58,062 nt of DNA. It comes from Promethearchaeota archaeon (GTDB taxonomy: Archaea > Asgardarchaeota > Lokiarchaeia > Sigynarchaeales > SOKP01). Shown piece after piece: positions 18,471 through 27,326 of this stretch. How positions within the stretch are numbered: the first letter of the stretch is position 1; every line of letters begins with the position of its first letter. The notes beneath the pieces are model-generated. The model had not been told where the DNA came from. It was given only the letters and a program-made list of their open reading frames with translations, and did not search any database. The stretch covers positions 1 through 58,062 of the forward strand of contig WJIN01000393.1 of NCBI GenBank assembly GCA_014730295.1. The letters run 5' to 3'. Made by a program: the position numbers and the translations under genes.

Positions 18471-19994
18471 TTAGTCATTTCCAAATTTGAATTTAGCCCT
18501 ACTTAGGATTAAGTTAGGATCAAGTGTTTTTTTGACAGATTTCATTAAATTATAAAATGTTTCTGGATAGGCTCCTATCTCGACCATCATCCGGGACATC
18601 ATATCACCCATCATATACCATTGCACTCCGTGTCGAGTAACTCTCTCGAGAACGGATTTCCAAAGCTTTTCATTTATCTCGTCAATAAGCTCATGGTATT
18701 TACCGTTATGATAGGCAGAAAAGCTGGTAAAACCGCAAGTCAGTTCTACATTGCATCCATCAATTAATAGAATAGGACCACTTCCCGTTATGGGTCTTTG
18801 TCCGGTAATTTCTGTGATTTTTTGGATATCATCATTATGCTCTATATCCCATTGATCAAGATCTGTCAAAATCCCTGGATATGTGCTAATCGGAGTAAAA
18901 CATTCTGCGGTTAAGGGTTCTAATGCGGGAAACATGCCCCATAAATTGTGATACATCTGCCAATGTCCTTGCTCTTCATAATGCCATTTAGCAATGTTTC
19001 CCTCTGCAATTTCAGTCCCAAGTTCTTGGACTTTCTTCTTATTAATAATAATCTCATCCAACTGGTTAGATTTTGCTTCTAATTCCTCTTCCGAGTTAGC
19101 TTCAATAGTGTAAAAGAAAATCCCCTTTTTTCGTTTGAGATTATCCCACATAGGAAAAAGTCCTTGTTGGCAACCAACATTTACAACTAAATCCATAATA
19201 TACATCGCATCATATACCTCAATTCCCCTTTTTCTTATCTCAGAAAAGATTTCAGAACTAATTTCAGCCGATTTCCTCTCCAATAGAAAGGTTTTGTAAT
19301 TCGCAAATGTGGGTCGTGGAAAAACTTGTAAAGAAATTTTCGTCTTTACTCCCATTATACCATTATCCCCGCAAAACAATCCTGCTAAATCAGGTCCGTT
19401 TCCAAACCTATTGAATGGATATTCTGAAAATTTATTTGCTTGCGACCCAGTTTCAATGATCTCTCCTGTGGGAAGAACAACTTCTAATGAAACCAACTGA
19501 TTCGTGCATGCGCCATATTTTGCACATCCACCTCCACCAACGCTATGATGGGAAATACCTCCACCTATTGAAGCGGTCATTCCACTTCCGGGTCCCATAC
19601 ATCCCGTATATAAGTCAAAATCAGAAAGATATTCATTCAGCTTCCCCCAAGAGGTTCCCGCCTCAACAGTAACTATAAGGTTATCTCTATCTAACTTGAT
19701 AATCTCATCCATTCGCTTCATATCTAACAGAATTCCGTTATTCCCAATGGGTTTACTGCCGCCAAATTCACAATCCCCTCCTCCTCGCGGATAAACGGGA
19801 ATCTTTTCTTGATTCGCAACCTTTAAAATTTCTGAAATCTCCTTAGCATCTTTAGGACGTATTACGATATCGGGTACTCCATGCAGTAATGGATCTACAT
19901 TTCGAGAATAAGAATGCCTTATATATTCATTATTGGAAATGAATTGATTAGATACGATATTTTCTAGTTTTTGATATAATTCTGACATTTTCAA
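18471..19994 (-). CDS. FAD-linked oxidase, GlcD-like (copy 1)
   Basis: A 507-residue VAO/PCMH-type flavoprotein. The FAD-binding domain begins DIVIRPKDAKEISEI, with PRGGGDCEFGG at about 69-79, GTSWGKLNEYL, and GPGSGMTASIGGGISHHSVGGGG at about 135-157 (quoted loosely). The C-terminal half is the substrate cap, ending with VQWYMMGDMMSR and LDPNLILSRAKF. Relatives oxidise glycolate, D-lactate or other 2-hydroxyacids, or are alkyl-DHAP synthases. The Fe-S CCG protein downstream makes a GlcDF-like two-component dehydrogenase likely. TATA-like TTTATAAAT lies near 20056-20064 on this strand. A close paralogue is at 24463. Confidence 0.87.
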   Translation of the reverse strand: MKMSELYQKLENIVSNQFISNNEYIRHSYSRNVDPLLHGVPDIVIRPKDAKEISEILKVANQEKIPVYPRGGGDCEFGGSKPIGNNGILLDMKRMDEIIKLDRDNLIVTVEAGTSWGKLNEYLSDFDLYTGCMGPGSGMTASIGGGISHHSVGGGGCAKYGACTNQLVSLEVVLPTGEIIETGSQANKFSEYPFNRFGNGPDLAGLFCGDNGIMGVKTKISLQVFPRPTFANYKTFLLERKSAEISSEIFSEIRKRGIEVYDAMYIMDLVVNVGCQQGLFPMWDNLKRKKGIFFYTIEANSEEELEAKSNQLDEIIINKKKVQELGTEIAEGNIAKWHYEEQGHWQMYHNLWGMFPALEPLTAECFTPISTYPGILTDLDQWDIEHNDDIQKITEITGQRPITGSGPILLIDGCNVELTCGFTSFSAYHNGKYHELIDEINEKLWKSVLERVTRHGVQWYMMGDMMSRMMVEIGAYPETFYNLMKSVKKTLDPNLILSRAKFKFGND

Positions 19995-20182
19995 TAGTGT
20001 TCAATTTTTTAGTTTTTGACTAATTTCCAACTATACAATTAATAGATCGAACCATATTTATAAATTACCCAGTAAAGTGAAAAAAAGGTAGTTTAAATAT
20101 CTACACTACCAACGTCTACTCAGTTATTCTTAACTCAAAAGAAGGCGATGGAAATCGGAAATTAAATAAAATTCGGAATATT

Positions 20183-20192
20183 AAAAAAAAAA
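20183..20192 (-). terminator. Poly-T terminator of 7-helix membrane protein gene
   Basis: Ten A on the plus strand, read as ten T on the transcribed strand's mRNA, 12-22 bases past the stop at 20205. This is a typical archaeal oligo-T termination site. Confidence 0.55.
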
Positions 20193-20204
20193 TTGGGGTG
20201 GTTC

Positions 20205-20942
20205 TTATTTTAAAATTCTCTCTGAGACTGCTTCGGGTAAAAAAAAGCCTAAGTAATAGAATATAACGCCAGAAACAAGCAGTATCCTAATTATTAACAT
20301 TAATAAAGCATCTGTTGTTAATACCGCATCTAAGAGTACAGAAATAAGGATCAATAACCATGCCGTCAGTAAAAATTTTCCTTTTAGATTAACTTTTGGA
20401 TCGGCTGATTTTATCGAAATGATACTAAAATGAATTCCAGTAGCCTCCATCGAAACAATTGTAATGATTTGGAATATTAGGAGGAAATCATTACTAATTA
20501 TATTGATTTCTGTGGTTTTTTCTCCTACAATGGTATAATCTGTCAATAAAAATATAATGAGAAGAATTTCAAAGATAATTGAGATTGCAACGTAAATTAT
20601 AACCATTAATTTTTTATAGTTCTTATAAATCAAAGTCGCAACTGAATATATCCAGCTAACCAACGCAATGGGTAAAAATGCGCTAGAGAGAAATAGATAT
20701 ATTGGAATATCTAATGCATAATTGGCTATTAACACACCGATAAAAGAAATTGCGCCACCCCAATATGGAGATAAGAGAAAAAAGTAGGTTAAACCGACAG
20801 TTATATTTATTTTATCCCTGTATTTATAGTATGTGTACAAAATCCTTATGCCGATAATCACAGATACAATAATTATAATTATCGCTGAAATTCCATGGAA
20901 AAAATCTTTCACTTCAAGATCCGAAATAGTTACACTCGCCAT
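20205..20942 (-). CDS. Seven-helix membrane protein (paralogue 1)
   Basis: A 245-residue protein with about seven hydrophobic helices and short loops. It is clearly related to the 245-residue protein at 22209. They share the length, the FLLTDYTIVG/FLFTDLDMIG turn in the middle, a LKGKF/LRGKI motif before helix 6, and the YYLGFFLPE/FYLGFLFPK end. I recognise no known family; the arrangement recalls membrane sensor modules that in other proteins precede kinase domains, but no output domain is attached. The SD GGGGTGATT upstream of the ATG is the strongest in the window, suggesting high translation. It has its own terminator. Confidence 0.65.
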   Translation of the reverse strand: MASVTISDLEVKDFFHGISAIIIIIVSVIIGIRILYTYYKYRDKINITVGLTYFFLLSPYWGGAISFIGVLIANYALDIPIYLFLSSAFLPIALVSWIYSVATLIYKNYKKLMVIIYVAISIIFEILLIIFLLTDYTIVGEKTTEINIISNDFLLIFQIITIVSMEATGIHFSIISIKSADPKVNLKGKFLLTAWLLILISVLLDAVLTTDALLMLIIRILLVSGVIFYYLGFFLPEAVSERILK

Positions 20943-20947
20943 TTGTT

Positions 20948-20956
20948 AATCACCCC
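20948..20956 (-). promoter_or_regulatory. Strong Shine-Dalgarno site of 7-helix protein gene
   Basis: Reading on the minus strand, GGGGTGATT lies six bases before the ATG at 20942. It is close to the perfect complement of an archaeal 16S rRNA 3' end and fixes the start. Confidence 0.7.
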
Positions 20957-21100
20957 TTTAAAAATTATCTATTTATCGATTGAGAGTAATTAAGAAAATG
21001 TGATATTTAAACCTAATAATAATATTTATTAGATTTTAAGAAAAATGTAATACGATCTATTAAAACCAGCATATTTCTAATATTTTTCTCAGCTTAATTT

Positions 21101-22066
21101 CTAAATATTGAGATATTCTTTTTCCCATTCAAAAGTATTCTTGATTCCTTGGTCGATATTAACCTTCGGAGCGAATCCTAATTTTACTTGTGCTTTTGTA
21201 ATATCTGAATGAGTAACTCTCACATCTCCCTTTTTCGCATCAATATATTTAACGTTTTTGGGTCTATTAGCAATTTTATAAATTTTATTAACTAATTCAT
21301 TAACTGATATGGGATTGCCGCACCCTAAATTAAAAGCTTCTCCATCGGCTTTTTCATTCTCAGCAGCTAAGATTAATCCATCCACAATATCTGATATATA
21401 TGTAAAATCCCTTAATTGTTCCCCATCGCCATAAATTACGATTTCTTCCCCTTTGAGAACACGCTCAATAAATTTTCTAATAGCCATATCTTTTCGACCC
21501 CATGGACCATAGACGGTATAGAATCTAAGCCAAGTTGAAGGTATCGAATACTCCCGGAAATAGTAATCGCAGTAATATTCACATGCTAGTTTTGATACCG
21601 CATAGGGAGATATCGGATTTTTTGGGTGATCTTCATCAACAGGTGTATAAATTGGATTTCCATAAACCGAGGAAGAAGATGCAAAAACCACTTTTTTTAT
21701 ACCATATTTGCGAGAATATTCAAAAATGTTGACCGTGCTACATATATTATTTTCTGTTATTTCTGTTGGATTTAATAGCGAATAACGAACTCCGGCTATC
21801 GCGGCTAGATGAAAGATTAGATCAATATTTTTGTCAATTTTTTCAAAAAATTCGGGATTAAGAAGACTTCTCTCGATAATAGTGAAATCAGTTCCTTCTT
21901 GATAACTTTCCAAAATATTTTGCAATATATTTTTTTTTTCTTCCCTATTTTCTCTGAAATTATCAATAATTAAGACATAATTATTAGTTCCCAGGAGTGT
22001 TTCAGCGAGATGTGATCCTATAAATCCTGCTCCTCCTGTAATCATAATATTTTGTTTTTGAAGCAT
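21101..22066 (-). CDS. NAD-dependent epimerase/dehydratase (nucleotide-sugar, extended SDR)
   Basis: A 321-residue extended short-chain dehydrogenase. The NAD site GGAGFIGSHL is at residues 11-20, the SSSVYG block at 131-136, and catalytic Tyr155-x3-Lys159 in SPYAVSKLACEYY. Downstream FYTVYGPWGRKDM and RDFTYISDIVDGL are typical of UDP-glucose/UDP-glucuronate 4-epimerases. It interconverts nucleotide sugars for surface glycans or glycolipids. The length is normal and the protein cytosolic. It is flanked by the two related 7-helix membrane proteins, whose connection to it is unclear. Exact sugar specificity (Glc, GlcA or GlcNAc) cannot be settled from motifs alone. Confidence 0.87.
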   Translation of the reverse strand: MLQKQNIMITGGAGFIGSHLAETLLGTNNYVLIIDNFRENREEKKNILQNILESYQEGTDFTIIERSLLNPEFFEKIDKNIDLIFHLAAIAGVRYSLLNPTEITENNICSTVNIFEYSRKYGIKKVVFASSSSVYGNPIYTPVDEDHPKNPISPYAVSKLACEYYCDYYFREYSIPSTWLRFYTVYGPWGRKDMAIRKFIERVLKGEEIVIYGDGEQLRDFTYISDIVDGLILAAENEKADGEAFNLGCGNPISVNELVNKIYKIANRPKNVKYIDAKKGDVRVTHSDITKAQVKLGFAPKVNIDQGIKNTFEWEKEYLNI

Positions 22067-22208
22067 AATAAATCAAAATTCGTGATATTAGAAAAAATTT
22101 GGTTAGTAGATAGCTTAATTAGCAAAATCATTTTATTATAAATACCTTACTCAATAATCAGATTTTTTTGGAAAGGTTATAAAAAAATCGATAGAAGGTG
22201 CTAAAATT

Positions 22209-22946
22209 ATGGATGTTGGAATAGTTGATATTTCCTCAGGAATTATTACAATTATTTATGTTATATTGAATTTTTTTATTGGTTTGAAAATTAGTTCCAC
22301 ATATAAAAAACAGAAGATGGTTGAATATTTATATGTGGGAATTGCGTGGTTAGGGATCGGTTTTCCATTAATTCCAGATGTACTAAAATTTTTATTTTCG
22401 TTTTATAACCCCCCTTTAAGTGATTTTTTTTTGATAAGTCTTTATGCAATTTTTAATATTATTCTAATCCCCTTTGTTGTCCTATTTTGGCTCATTGCGC
22501 TGACGAGATTATTTCAACTAAATAATTTGAATCGTAGGATAATTTTAATCGGTTATGCGATTTTCTCTATGATTCTTGAAATTTTCATCATATTCTTTTT
22601 ATTTACGGATTTAGATATGATTGGAAAAACTGGGAGTATACCATATCAAGTCACATGGTCAACTTTGAGCGATATGGTACTCTTATCCAATTTGGGTGTG
22701 GTATTAATTACTGGATTTCTATTTGCTCGGGCATTAATTATATCTCAACAAAATACAATAAAATTAAGAGGAAAAATTCTCTTTTTCGCTTTTTCAACAT
22801 TTATTATTGGTTCTATAATAGACATGTTATATACCACAGCGATCTCAAACATTATCGCCCGGGCTATATTAATGGTTAGCTCTTTAGAATTCTATTTAGG
22901 ATTTCTCTTCCCTAAATGGCTAGAGAATTACTCTCAAGAAAAATAG
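22209..22946 (+). CDS. Seven-helix membrane protein (paralogue 2)
   Basis: A 245-residue membrane protein with about seven helices, paralogous to the one at 20205 and of identical length. The opening helix (SSGIITIIYVILNFFIGLKI), the central FLFTDLDMIGK, the LRGKILFF segment and the final FYLGFLFPKW align by eye. The gene runs divergently from the epimerase and convergently with the HxlR-type regulator, with only two bases between them. No catalytic or ligand residues are recognisable. Two copies so close, on opposite strands around one epimerase gene, suggest an inverted duplication or a paired function. Confidence 0.65.
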   Translation: MDVGIVDISSGIITIIYVILNFFIGLKISSTYKKQKMVEYLYVGIAWLGIGFPLIPDVLKFLFSFYNPPLSDFFLISLYAIFNIILIPFVVLFWLIALTRLFQLNNLNRRIILIGYAIFSMILEIFIIFFLFTDLDMIGKTGSIPYQVTWSTLSDMVLLSNLGVVLITGFLFARALIISQQNTIKLRGKILFFAFSTFIIGSIIDMLYTTAISNIIARAILMVSSLEFYLGFLFPKWLENYSQEK

Positions 22947-22948
22947 AA

Positions 22949-23383
22949 TTAGCTATCAGTAATTTTTATTTTTAAATAAAGAATAACTAATGTCATCAAT
23001 TCTACAAAACCCTTACCTTTTTCGCTTAATCTATACAATACACTGGGGGGACGCGTATCTTCTACGATGCGGGAAACTATATCATGCTCTTCCAAATCCT
23101 TAAGACGATCTGAAAGGGATCGTGAGGATATTCCTTTTAGAGCTCGTTTAAGTTCATTAAAATTCGAGCCTTTATAAGTTTCCAACTCCCAAAGAATCTC
23201 TAGAACCCATTTTTTTGTAATAAATTCTAGATTTTCATAAAAAAATCGGATTTCTTCTTCTCGTTCTTCCTTTGAATAGGGAATCTTACTAAAATAAGCA
23301 TCTAATACCTCTCTACCTAACCTTTTTGCATTTTTGAAATATATATCCAGAGAAAATTTCTTTTTAATATTCTTAAAATCCAC
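22949..23383 (-). CDS. HxlR-type winged-helix transcriptional regulator
   Basis: A 144-residue protein whose residues 45-140 form an HxlR-type winged helix. ITKKWVLEILWEL is the first helix, NELKRALKGISSRSLSDRLKDLEEHDIVSR the recognition helix and wing entry, and PSVLYRLSEKGKGF the wing and last helix. HxlR proteins dimerise and bind promoters in response to reactive aldehydes or other small molecules. The start is GTG with GGTGG about five bases upstream. An extra ~45-residue basic N-terminus precedes the domain. Cysteines, used by some members as sensors, are absent. Its target is unknown. Confidence 0.8.
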   Translation of the reverse strand: MDFKNIKKKFSLDIYFKNAKRLGREVLDAYFSKIPYSKEEREEEIRFFYENLEFITKKWVLEILWELETYKGSNFNELKRALKGISSRSLSDRLKDLEEHDIVSRIVEDTRPPSVLYRLSEKGKGFVELMTLVILYLKIKITDS

Positions 23384-23425
23384 AATCCACCACTTCCTTT
23401 AAAATATTACATCAAATGATGTCAA

Positions 23426-24373
23426 TTACATAAAAACCAAATAATTTTTAAGAATCAAGTTCAAATTAGGAAAGTCTTTTTTGTTAATATCATCTACTAT
23501 ATTATTTCCTCGAATATCTAAGTACTCTAATTTATTCATTTTCTTTATATCTCTTATACTTTCCAAGCCTTCTAATTTATTATTTCTTAAATACAGATGA
23601 GTTATTTTTGGTAGTTTATGTAAGCCATTTATCGATCTTAATCTATTATTCGAAAGATCTAACATTTCTAAATGTTTTAAGTTAAAGAGTTCAGGAATCT
23701 CCTTAAGATCCAGGAGTCGTTCGGCATAGATGAAATTCCAGGCTCTTGAGACATTCCAACCAAGTTCAGATAAATCGAGTTTGGAAATTAATCCTCTCTT
23801 CCACTCAAAAAAAACATAATAAAATTTGTCGATTAAATAAGAGATCGTTCTGTAATTGATTAGAATAGCGGCTAATTCAGAGATTGAATATAATTCCCAA
23901 TTAGACTCCTTTTCATCATCTAAAGAATTTATAAAACTTATATTACTGTAAAGATTTTGAGCATCTACATATTTCCTAGAACAAATGCTATCCATCTGGC
24001 TACTTAACAACACTTTTATCCAAGTTTCACTCCTCTGAGAAAGAATTTTAATCAGTGAAATATAACAGAAATAATTTTTTTCATATTTTAATGCCCAACT
24101 AATTGGTTTCATAGCACGTTCGATAAATTTACTACCAATAAATTCGGCGGCAAGAGACCGTATTTTTTCTTGATCATCTGATACTAATAGATTTTCTAAG
24201 AGAGAATATAGGGAATTGGGTTTGACATCCAATAATCTAAGATATCTAAGACTCGATAGTCGAATATTAAGATTTTTATTGGTTTCAATAAATGCTATCA
24301 AAAGATCAACACCCTTACTTAATGAGAGTTTTCCTCCAATTATTTTTCTAAATATCCGAGCGGGAGTTATCAT
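23426..24373 (-). CDS. HEAT-like plus leucine-rich-repeat protein
   Basis: A 315-residue protein. Residues 25-190 are pairs of short helices in HEAT/ARM style (RLSSLRYLRLL, IRSLAAEFIGSKF). Residues 215-305 hold about four leucine-rich repeats of the SDS22 type: LKHLEMLDLSNNRLRSINGL, then ITHLYLRNNKLEGLESI and LEYLDIRGNN. Both parts are protein-interaction scaffolds. There is no signal peptide or membrane segment, so it is probably cytosolic. It lies between the HxlR regulator and the second GlcD-like gene on the same strand, with gaps of 42 and 89 bases. Partners are unknown; such LRR proteins are common in Asgard archaea, a weak taxonomic hint. Confidence 0.75.
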   Translation of the reverse strand: MITPARIFRKIIGGKLSLSKGVDLLIAFIETNKNLNIRLSSLRYLRLLDVKPNSLYSLLENLLVSDDQEKIRSLAAEFIGSKFIERAMKPISWALKYEKNYFCYISLIKILSQRSETWIKVLLSSQMDSICSRKYVDAQNLYSNISFINSLDDEKESNWELYSISELAAILINYRTISYLIDKFYYVFFEWKRGLISKLDLSELGWNVSRAWNFIYAERLLDLKEIPELFNLKHLEMLDLSNNRLRSINGLHKLPKITHLYLRNNKLEGLESIRDIKKMNKLEYLDIRGNNIVDDINKKDFPNLNLILKNYLVFM

Positions 24374-24462
24374 TTAATATTTATAATTAAGTGAGATTAG
24401 AATTTAATTTTATCATAAAAAAGCTGTAGTAGGAACAAAAAGTAAATATTAAGAAATAGAAG

Positions 24463-25971
24463 CTAATAAAAATTAAACTTCCCTCTGCTGATTATATGCT
24501 TTGGGTCTAATGTGTTCTTCATATTTTTTAAAAATTCAAAATAACTTTTGTCAAATGCACCGATATCTACTAATAACCTGCTTAAAATATCCCCCATCAT
24601 ATACCATGAAACTCCATGCTTCGTTATTCGTTCTAACATAGATTTCCATAATTTAATGTTGATCTGTGCTATCTCTTCATATAGATTACCCTTATGATAA
24701 CTCTCAAAACTCGTAAATCCAGCAGTCAATTCAACAGTATTATCCTCAATTAAAATGATAGGCCCCGCTCCAGATATTGGTCTCATTCCAGTAATTTCCA
24801 AAATCTTTTTCATATCTTCAGAATTTTCCACATCCCAGAGTTCCAGATCTTTCAGGATCTTCGGGTAGCTATTTATAGAGGTTTTGCATTCCGCATCTAA
24901 GGGCATAAAACCAGGAACTAAACCCCAAAGATTATGGGCAATAAGCCAATGTCCTTGCTCTTCATAATGCCATTTTCCAATATTTCCATCTGAAATTTCC
25001 TGACCCAATTCTTGGCTTTTATAATTCAGAAATATCTTATCTAATTGTTTACCTTTCTGTTCTAATTCAATATCAGAATTCGCTTCTATGGTGTAAAACA
25101 TAATACCTCTTTTTTTCTTTAAATCTTCCCATAATGGAAATATTCCTTGCTGAACTCCTACACTTACTAAAAGATCCATGAAGTACATCGCATCATATAC
25201 CTCAATTCCTTTTTGGCGAATCTCATTAAAGATGTTGGCAGAGATCTCCATAGATTTTCTCGGGAGAACGAATGTTTTATACTCTACAAATTGGGGTTTT
25301 GGATAAATTTTGAGAGCGATTTTTGTCTTAATCCCCATAATTCCATTATCCCCCATAAAAAGAGCTGCTAAATCCGGGCCGTTACCAAATCGATTAAATG
25401 GAACGGTGGAATATTTATTTGCCTGTGATCCTGTATTTATTATCTCTCCCGTGGGCAATACAACTTCAAGGGAAACTACATGTTTTGTACATGGTCCGTA
25501 CTTAGCACCTCCACCACCTCCGACAGAATGATGACTGACTCCGCCTCCCACTGAAGCCGTTAATCCGCTTCCTGGACCTAAACACCCAGTATAAAGTCCA
25601 AAATTAGAGAGAGTATCATTTAACTCTGCCCATGATGTTCCCGCCTCAATGGTCGCGATGAGATTCTCTTCATCAATCTCGATAATATTGTTCATTCGCT
25701 TCATATCCAAAAGTATTCCTCCGTCTCCTATTGGTTTACTACCGCCAAATTCACAGCATCCTCCGCCTCTGATTGTAATTGGGATATTTTCTTCGTTAGC
25801 AATTTTTACAATTTCAGAGATTTCTTGAGTATCTCCCGGTCTGATTACGATATCTGGTACTCCTTGTTGAATCGAATCGACCACTCTCGAATAAGCATGT
25901 CTCACATAAAGGTTATCGCTCAGATATTTTTCAGATATGATATCTAATAATTTTTTATTAATATTTTCCAT
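24463..25971 (-). CDS. FAD-linked oxidase, GlcD-like (copy 2)
   Basis: About 502 residues. The start is set at ATG 25971 because the protein then begins like copy 1 (MENINKKLLDII against MSELYQKLENIV); a hydrophobic upstream extension is probably untranslated. It keeps all FAD landmarks: RGGGCCEFGGSKPIG, GTSWAELNDTL, GPGSGLTASVGGG, and the C-terminal SWYMMGDILSRLL. It is very similar to copy 1 along its full length, so their substrates are probably related 2-hydroxyacids. Unlike copy 1 it has no adjacent Fe-S gene and may share the partner at 16823. It lies 152 bases downstream of the aquaporin gene. Confidence 0.87.
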   Translation of the reverse strand: MENINKKLLDIISEKYLSDNLYVRHAYSRVVDSIQQGVPDIVIRPGDTQEISEIVKIANEENIPITIRGGGCCEFGGSKPIGDGGILLDMKRMNNIIEIDEENLIATIEAGTSWAELNDTLSNFGLYTGCLGPGSGLTASVGGGVSHHSVGGGGGAKYGPCTKHVVSLEVVLPTGEIINTGSQANKYSTVPFNRFGNGPDLAALFMGDNGIMGIKTKIALKIYPKPQFVEYKTFVLPRKSMEISANIFNEIRQKGIEVYDAMYFMDLLVSVGVQQGIFPLWEDLKKKRGIMFYTIEANSDIELEQKGKQLDKIFLNYKSQELGQEISDGNIGKWHYEEQGHWLIAHNLWGLVPGFMPLDAECKTSINSYPKILKDLELWDVENSEDMKKILEITGMRPISGAGPIILIEDNTVELTAGFTSFESYHKGNLYEEIAQINIKLWKSMLERITKHGVSWYMMGDILSRLLVDIGAFDKSYFEFLKNMKNTLDPKHIISRGKFNFY

Positions 25972-26122
25972 ATTGAGTTTCTTCAATATCACTTTTTTAT
26001 AATCATTAGCAAAAAAGAAAGATATAAATATAAAACTAATGCTACTTTCAAAAAGACTCTTAATAAACAAGATATAAAAAAAAAAGATGAATAATCCGAA
26101 TTATTTAGTGTTGTATTTAGGA

Positions 26123-26821
26123 CTAATCCTCTCTCAAGATAAAAACCCAAATCAGAGCTGCTAACGTACCACCGATCAAAGGTCCTAACCAAAACATCCA
26201 TAATTGTATTATTGCTGTCATATTTCCAAAGATAGCGACCAAAACAGCGGGGCCTAGACTTCTTGCGGGATTTACTGATACTCCAGTTATTGGTATGCCA
26301 AAAATGTGGATGAGTACAAGCGTCAACCCAATTGCGATACCGGCTAAGCCTTTCGGTGCATTTTTGCTCGTAGAGCCGAGAATCACCAGAAGAAAAACCA
26401 TAGTCATAAGTATTTCTGCAATGAAAGCAGACACAAGATTATAATTTCCCGGTGAAGCGGCATCATATCCATTTTGACCTAATCCATCGGATACAACTGA
26501 ATATCCAGGCTGACCGGCCGCAATAAGAAACAATAGAGTACTTGCAATTATTGCTCCAATGCATTGAAACAAAATGTAGATAATCATATCCTTTGTATTA
26601 ATTTTGCCATTTATTCGCATTGAAACGGAGACCGCAGGATTAATATGACATCCTGATATATGTCCAATTGCGTAAACCATACCCAATAGAGTAAGACCGA
26701 ACGCAAAAGATATTCCGAGAAAACCCACATCATCTCCCGCAATAACAGCAGTTCCGCATCCTACAAACACTAATGTGAATGTACCAATTAGCTCTGCTAT
26801 GTATTTTTTGTAATCTCTCAT
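26123..26821 (-). CDS. Aquaporin (MIP family channel)
   Basis: A 232-residue channel with six membrane helices and both half-helix NPA motifs: HINPAVSVS (NPA at 61-63) and VNPARSLGP (NPA at 184-186). In glyceroporins the second motif is usually NPARD. NPARS here favours a water (AqpZ/AqpM-like) pore, possibly also passing small neutral solutes. It opens with KKYIAELIGTFTLVFVGCG, the standard first helix. Its promoter has a TATA box near 26849-26858 and an AGAGG SD. The adjacent flavin oxidase could use a solute such as glycerol or a hydroxyacid, but the pore motif gives no support for that. Confidence 0.92.
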   Translation of the reverse strand: MRDYKKYIAELIGTFTLVFVGCGTAVIAGDDVGFLGISFAFGLTLLGMVYAIGHISGCHINPAVSVSMRINGKINTKDMIIYILFQCIGAIIASTLLFLIAAGQPGYSVVSDGLGQNGYDAASPGNYNLVSAFIAEILMTMVFLLVILGSTSKNAPKGLAGIAIGLTLVLIHIFGIPITGVSVNPARSLGPAVLVAIFGNMTAIIQLWMFWLGPLIGGTLAALIWVFILRED

Positions 26822-27326
26822 TCTTTTTCTTAACCTCTGTTATTTTTCTTATAAATATTACAATAAGTCACTTCCATGGGTCTCCAAAACATAGAATATT
26901 ATTCTTGAGGAAAATAAAGGATTTTTGATATTCTTGTCAAATTGATAGATTTGAGAAAAATAATCGTGTATATTTAAATCCTAATATAATCATCTGGAAA
27001 TTTTTCAGTTTTAGAGACTTAAAATCAATGGTCGTGGTTCAATTTATATATTTTATAGATAATATAAGTTCTATTTAAGCTTAAGCAAATCTTTTGGTTC
27101 AAAAAAGTAGTTTCTCTACTAAAGTGTCAATTTAAACTAACATCGATTATTGAGCTGGTAAGACAATCTAGGTATAATCTTTAATATGGGGAGTTGATTA
27201 ACAAGATTAAAAACAAAATATCCATTTTTTTCATATTTCATAAAGAAAATTCTTAAAAAAGATCAAATGTTTAAGATTTCTTAAAATATACTTTAATTAT
27301 TTAATTATGACAGACTAGGTGTACTT
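26822..27326. other. 505-base divergent intergenic region, aquaporin / IPP isomerase
   Basis: This is the longest non-coding stretch. It holds the promoters of two divergent genes but is longer than needed for that. I see a 5-bp hairpin AGTAG-TTTCT-CTACT at about 27106-27120, a palindrome TTAAGCTTAA near 27075-27084, and several TATA-like sequences. No open frame longer than about 16 codons with a start stands out. No tRNA or riboswitch pattern is recognised. An unannotated small RNA is possible but unsupported. Confidence 0.5.
26849..26858 (-). promoter_or_regulatory. TATA box of aquaporin gene
   Basis: ATATTTATAA on the minus strand, centred about 32 bases before the ATG at 26821, with AGAGG between. 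The position suggests a very short leader. Confidence 0.45.

Noticed and set aside
27028..27120. Riboswitch or small RNA in the 505-base gap
   Set aside because: There is only one 5-bp hairpin and a palindrome; no known RNA motif could be recognised by eye.
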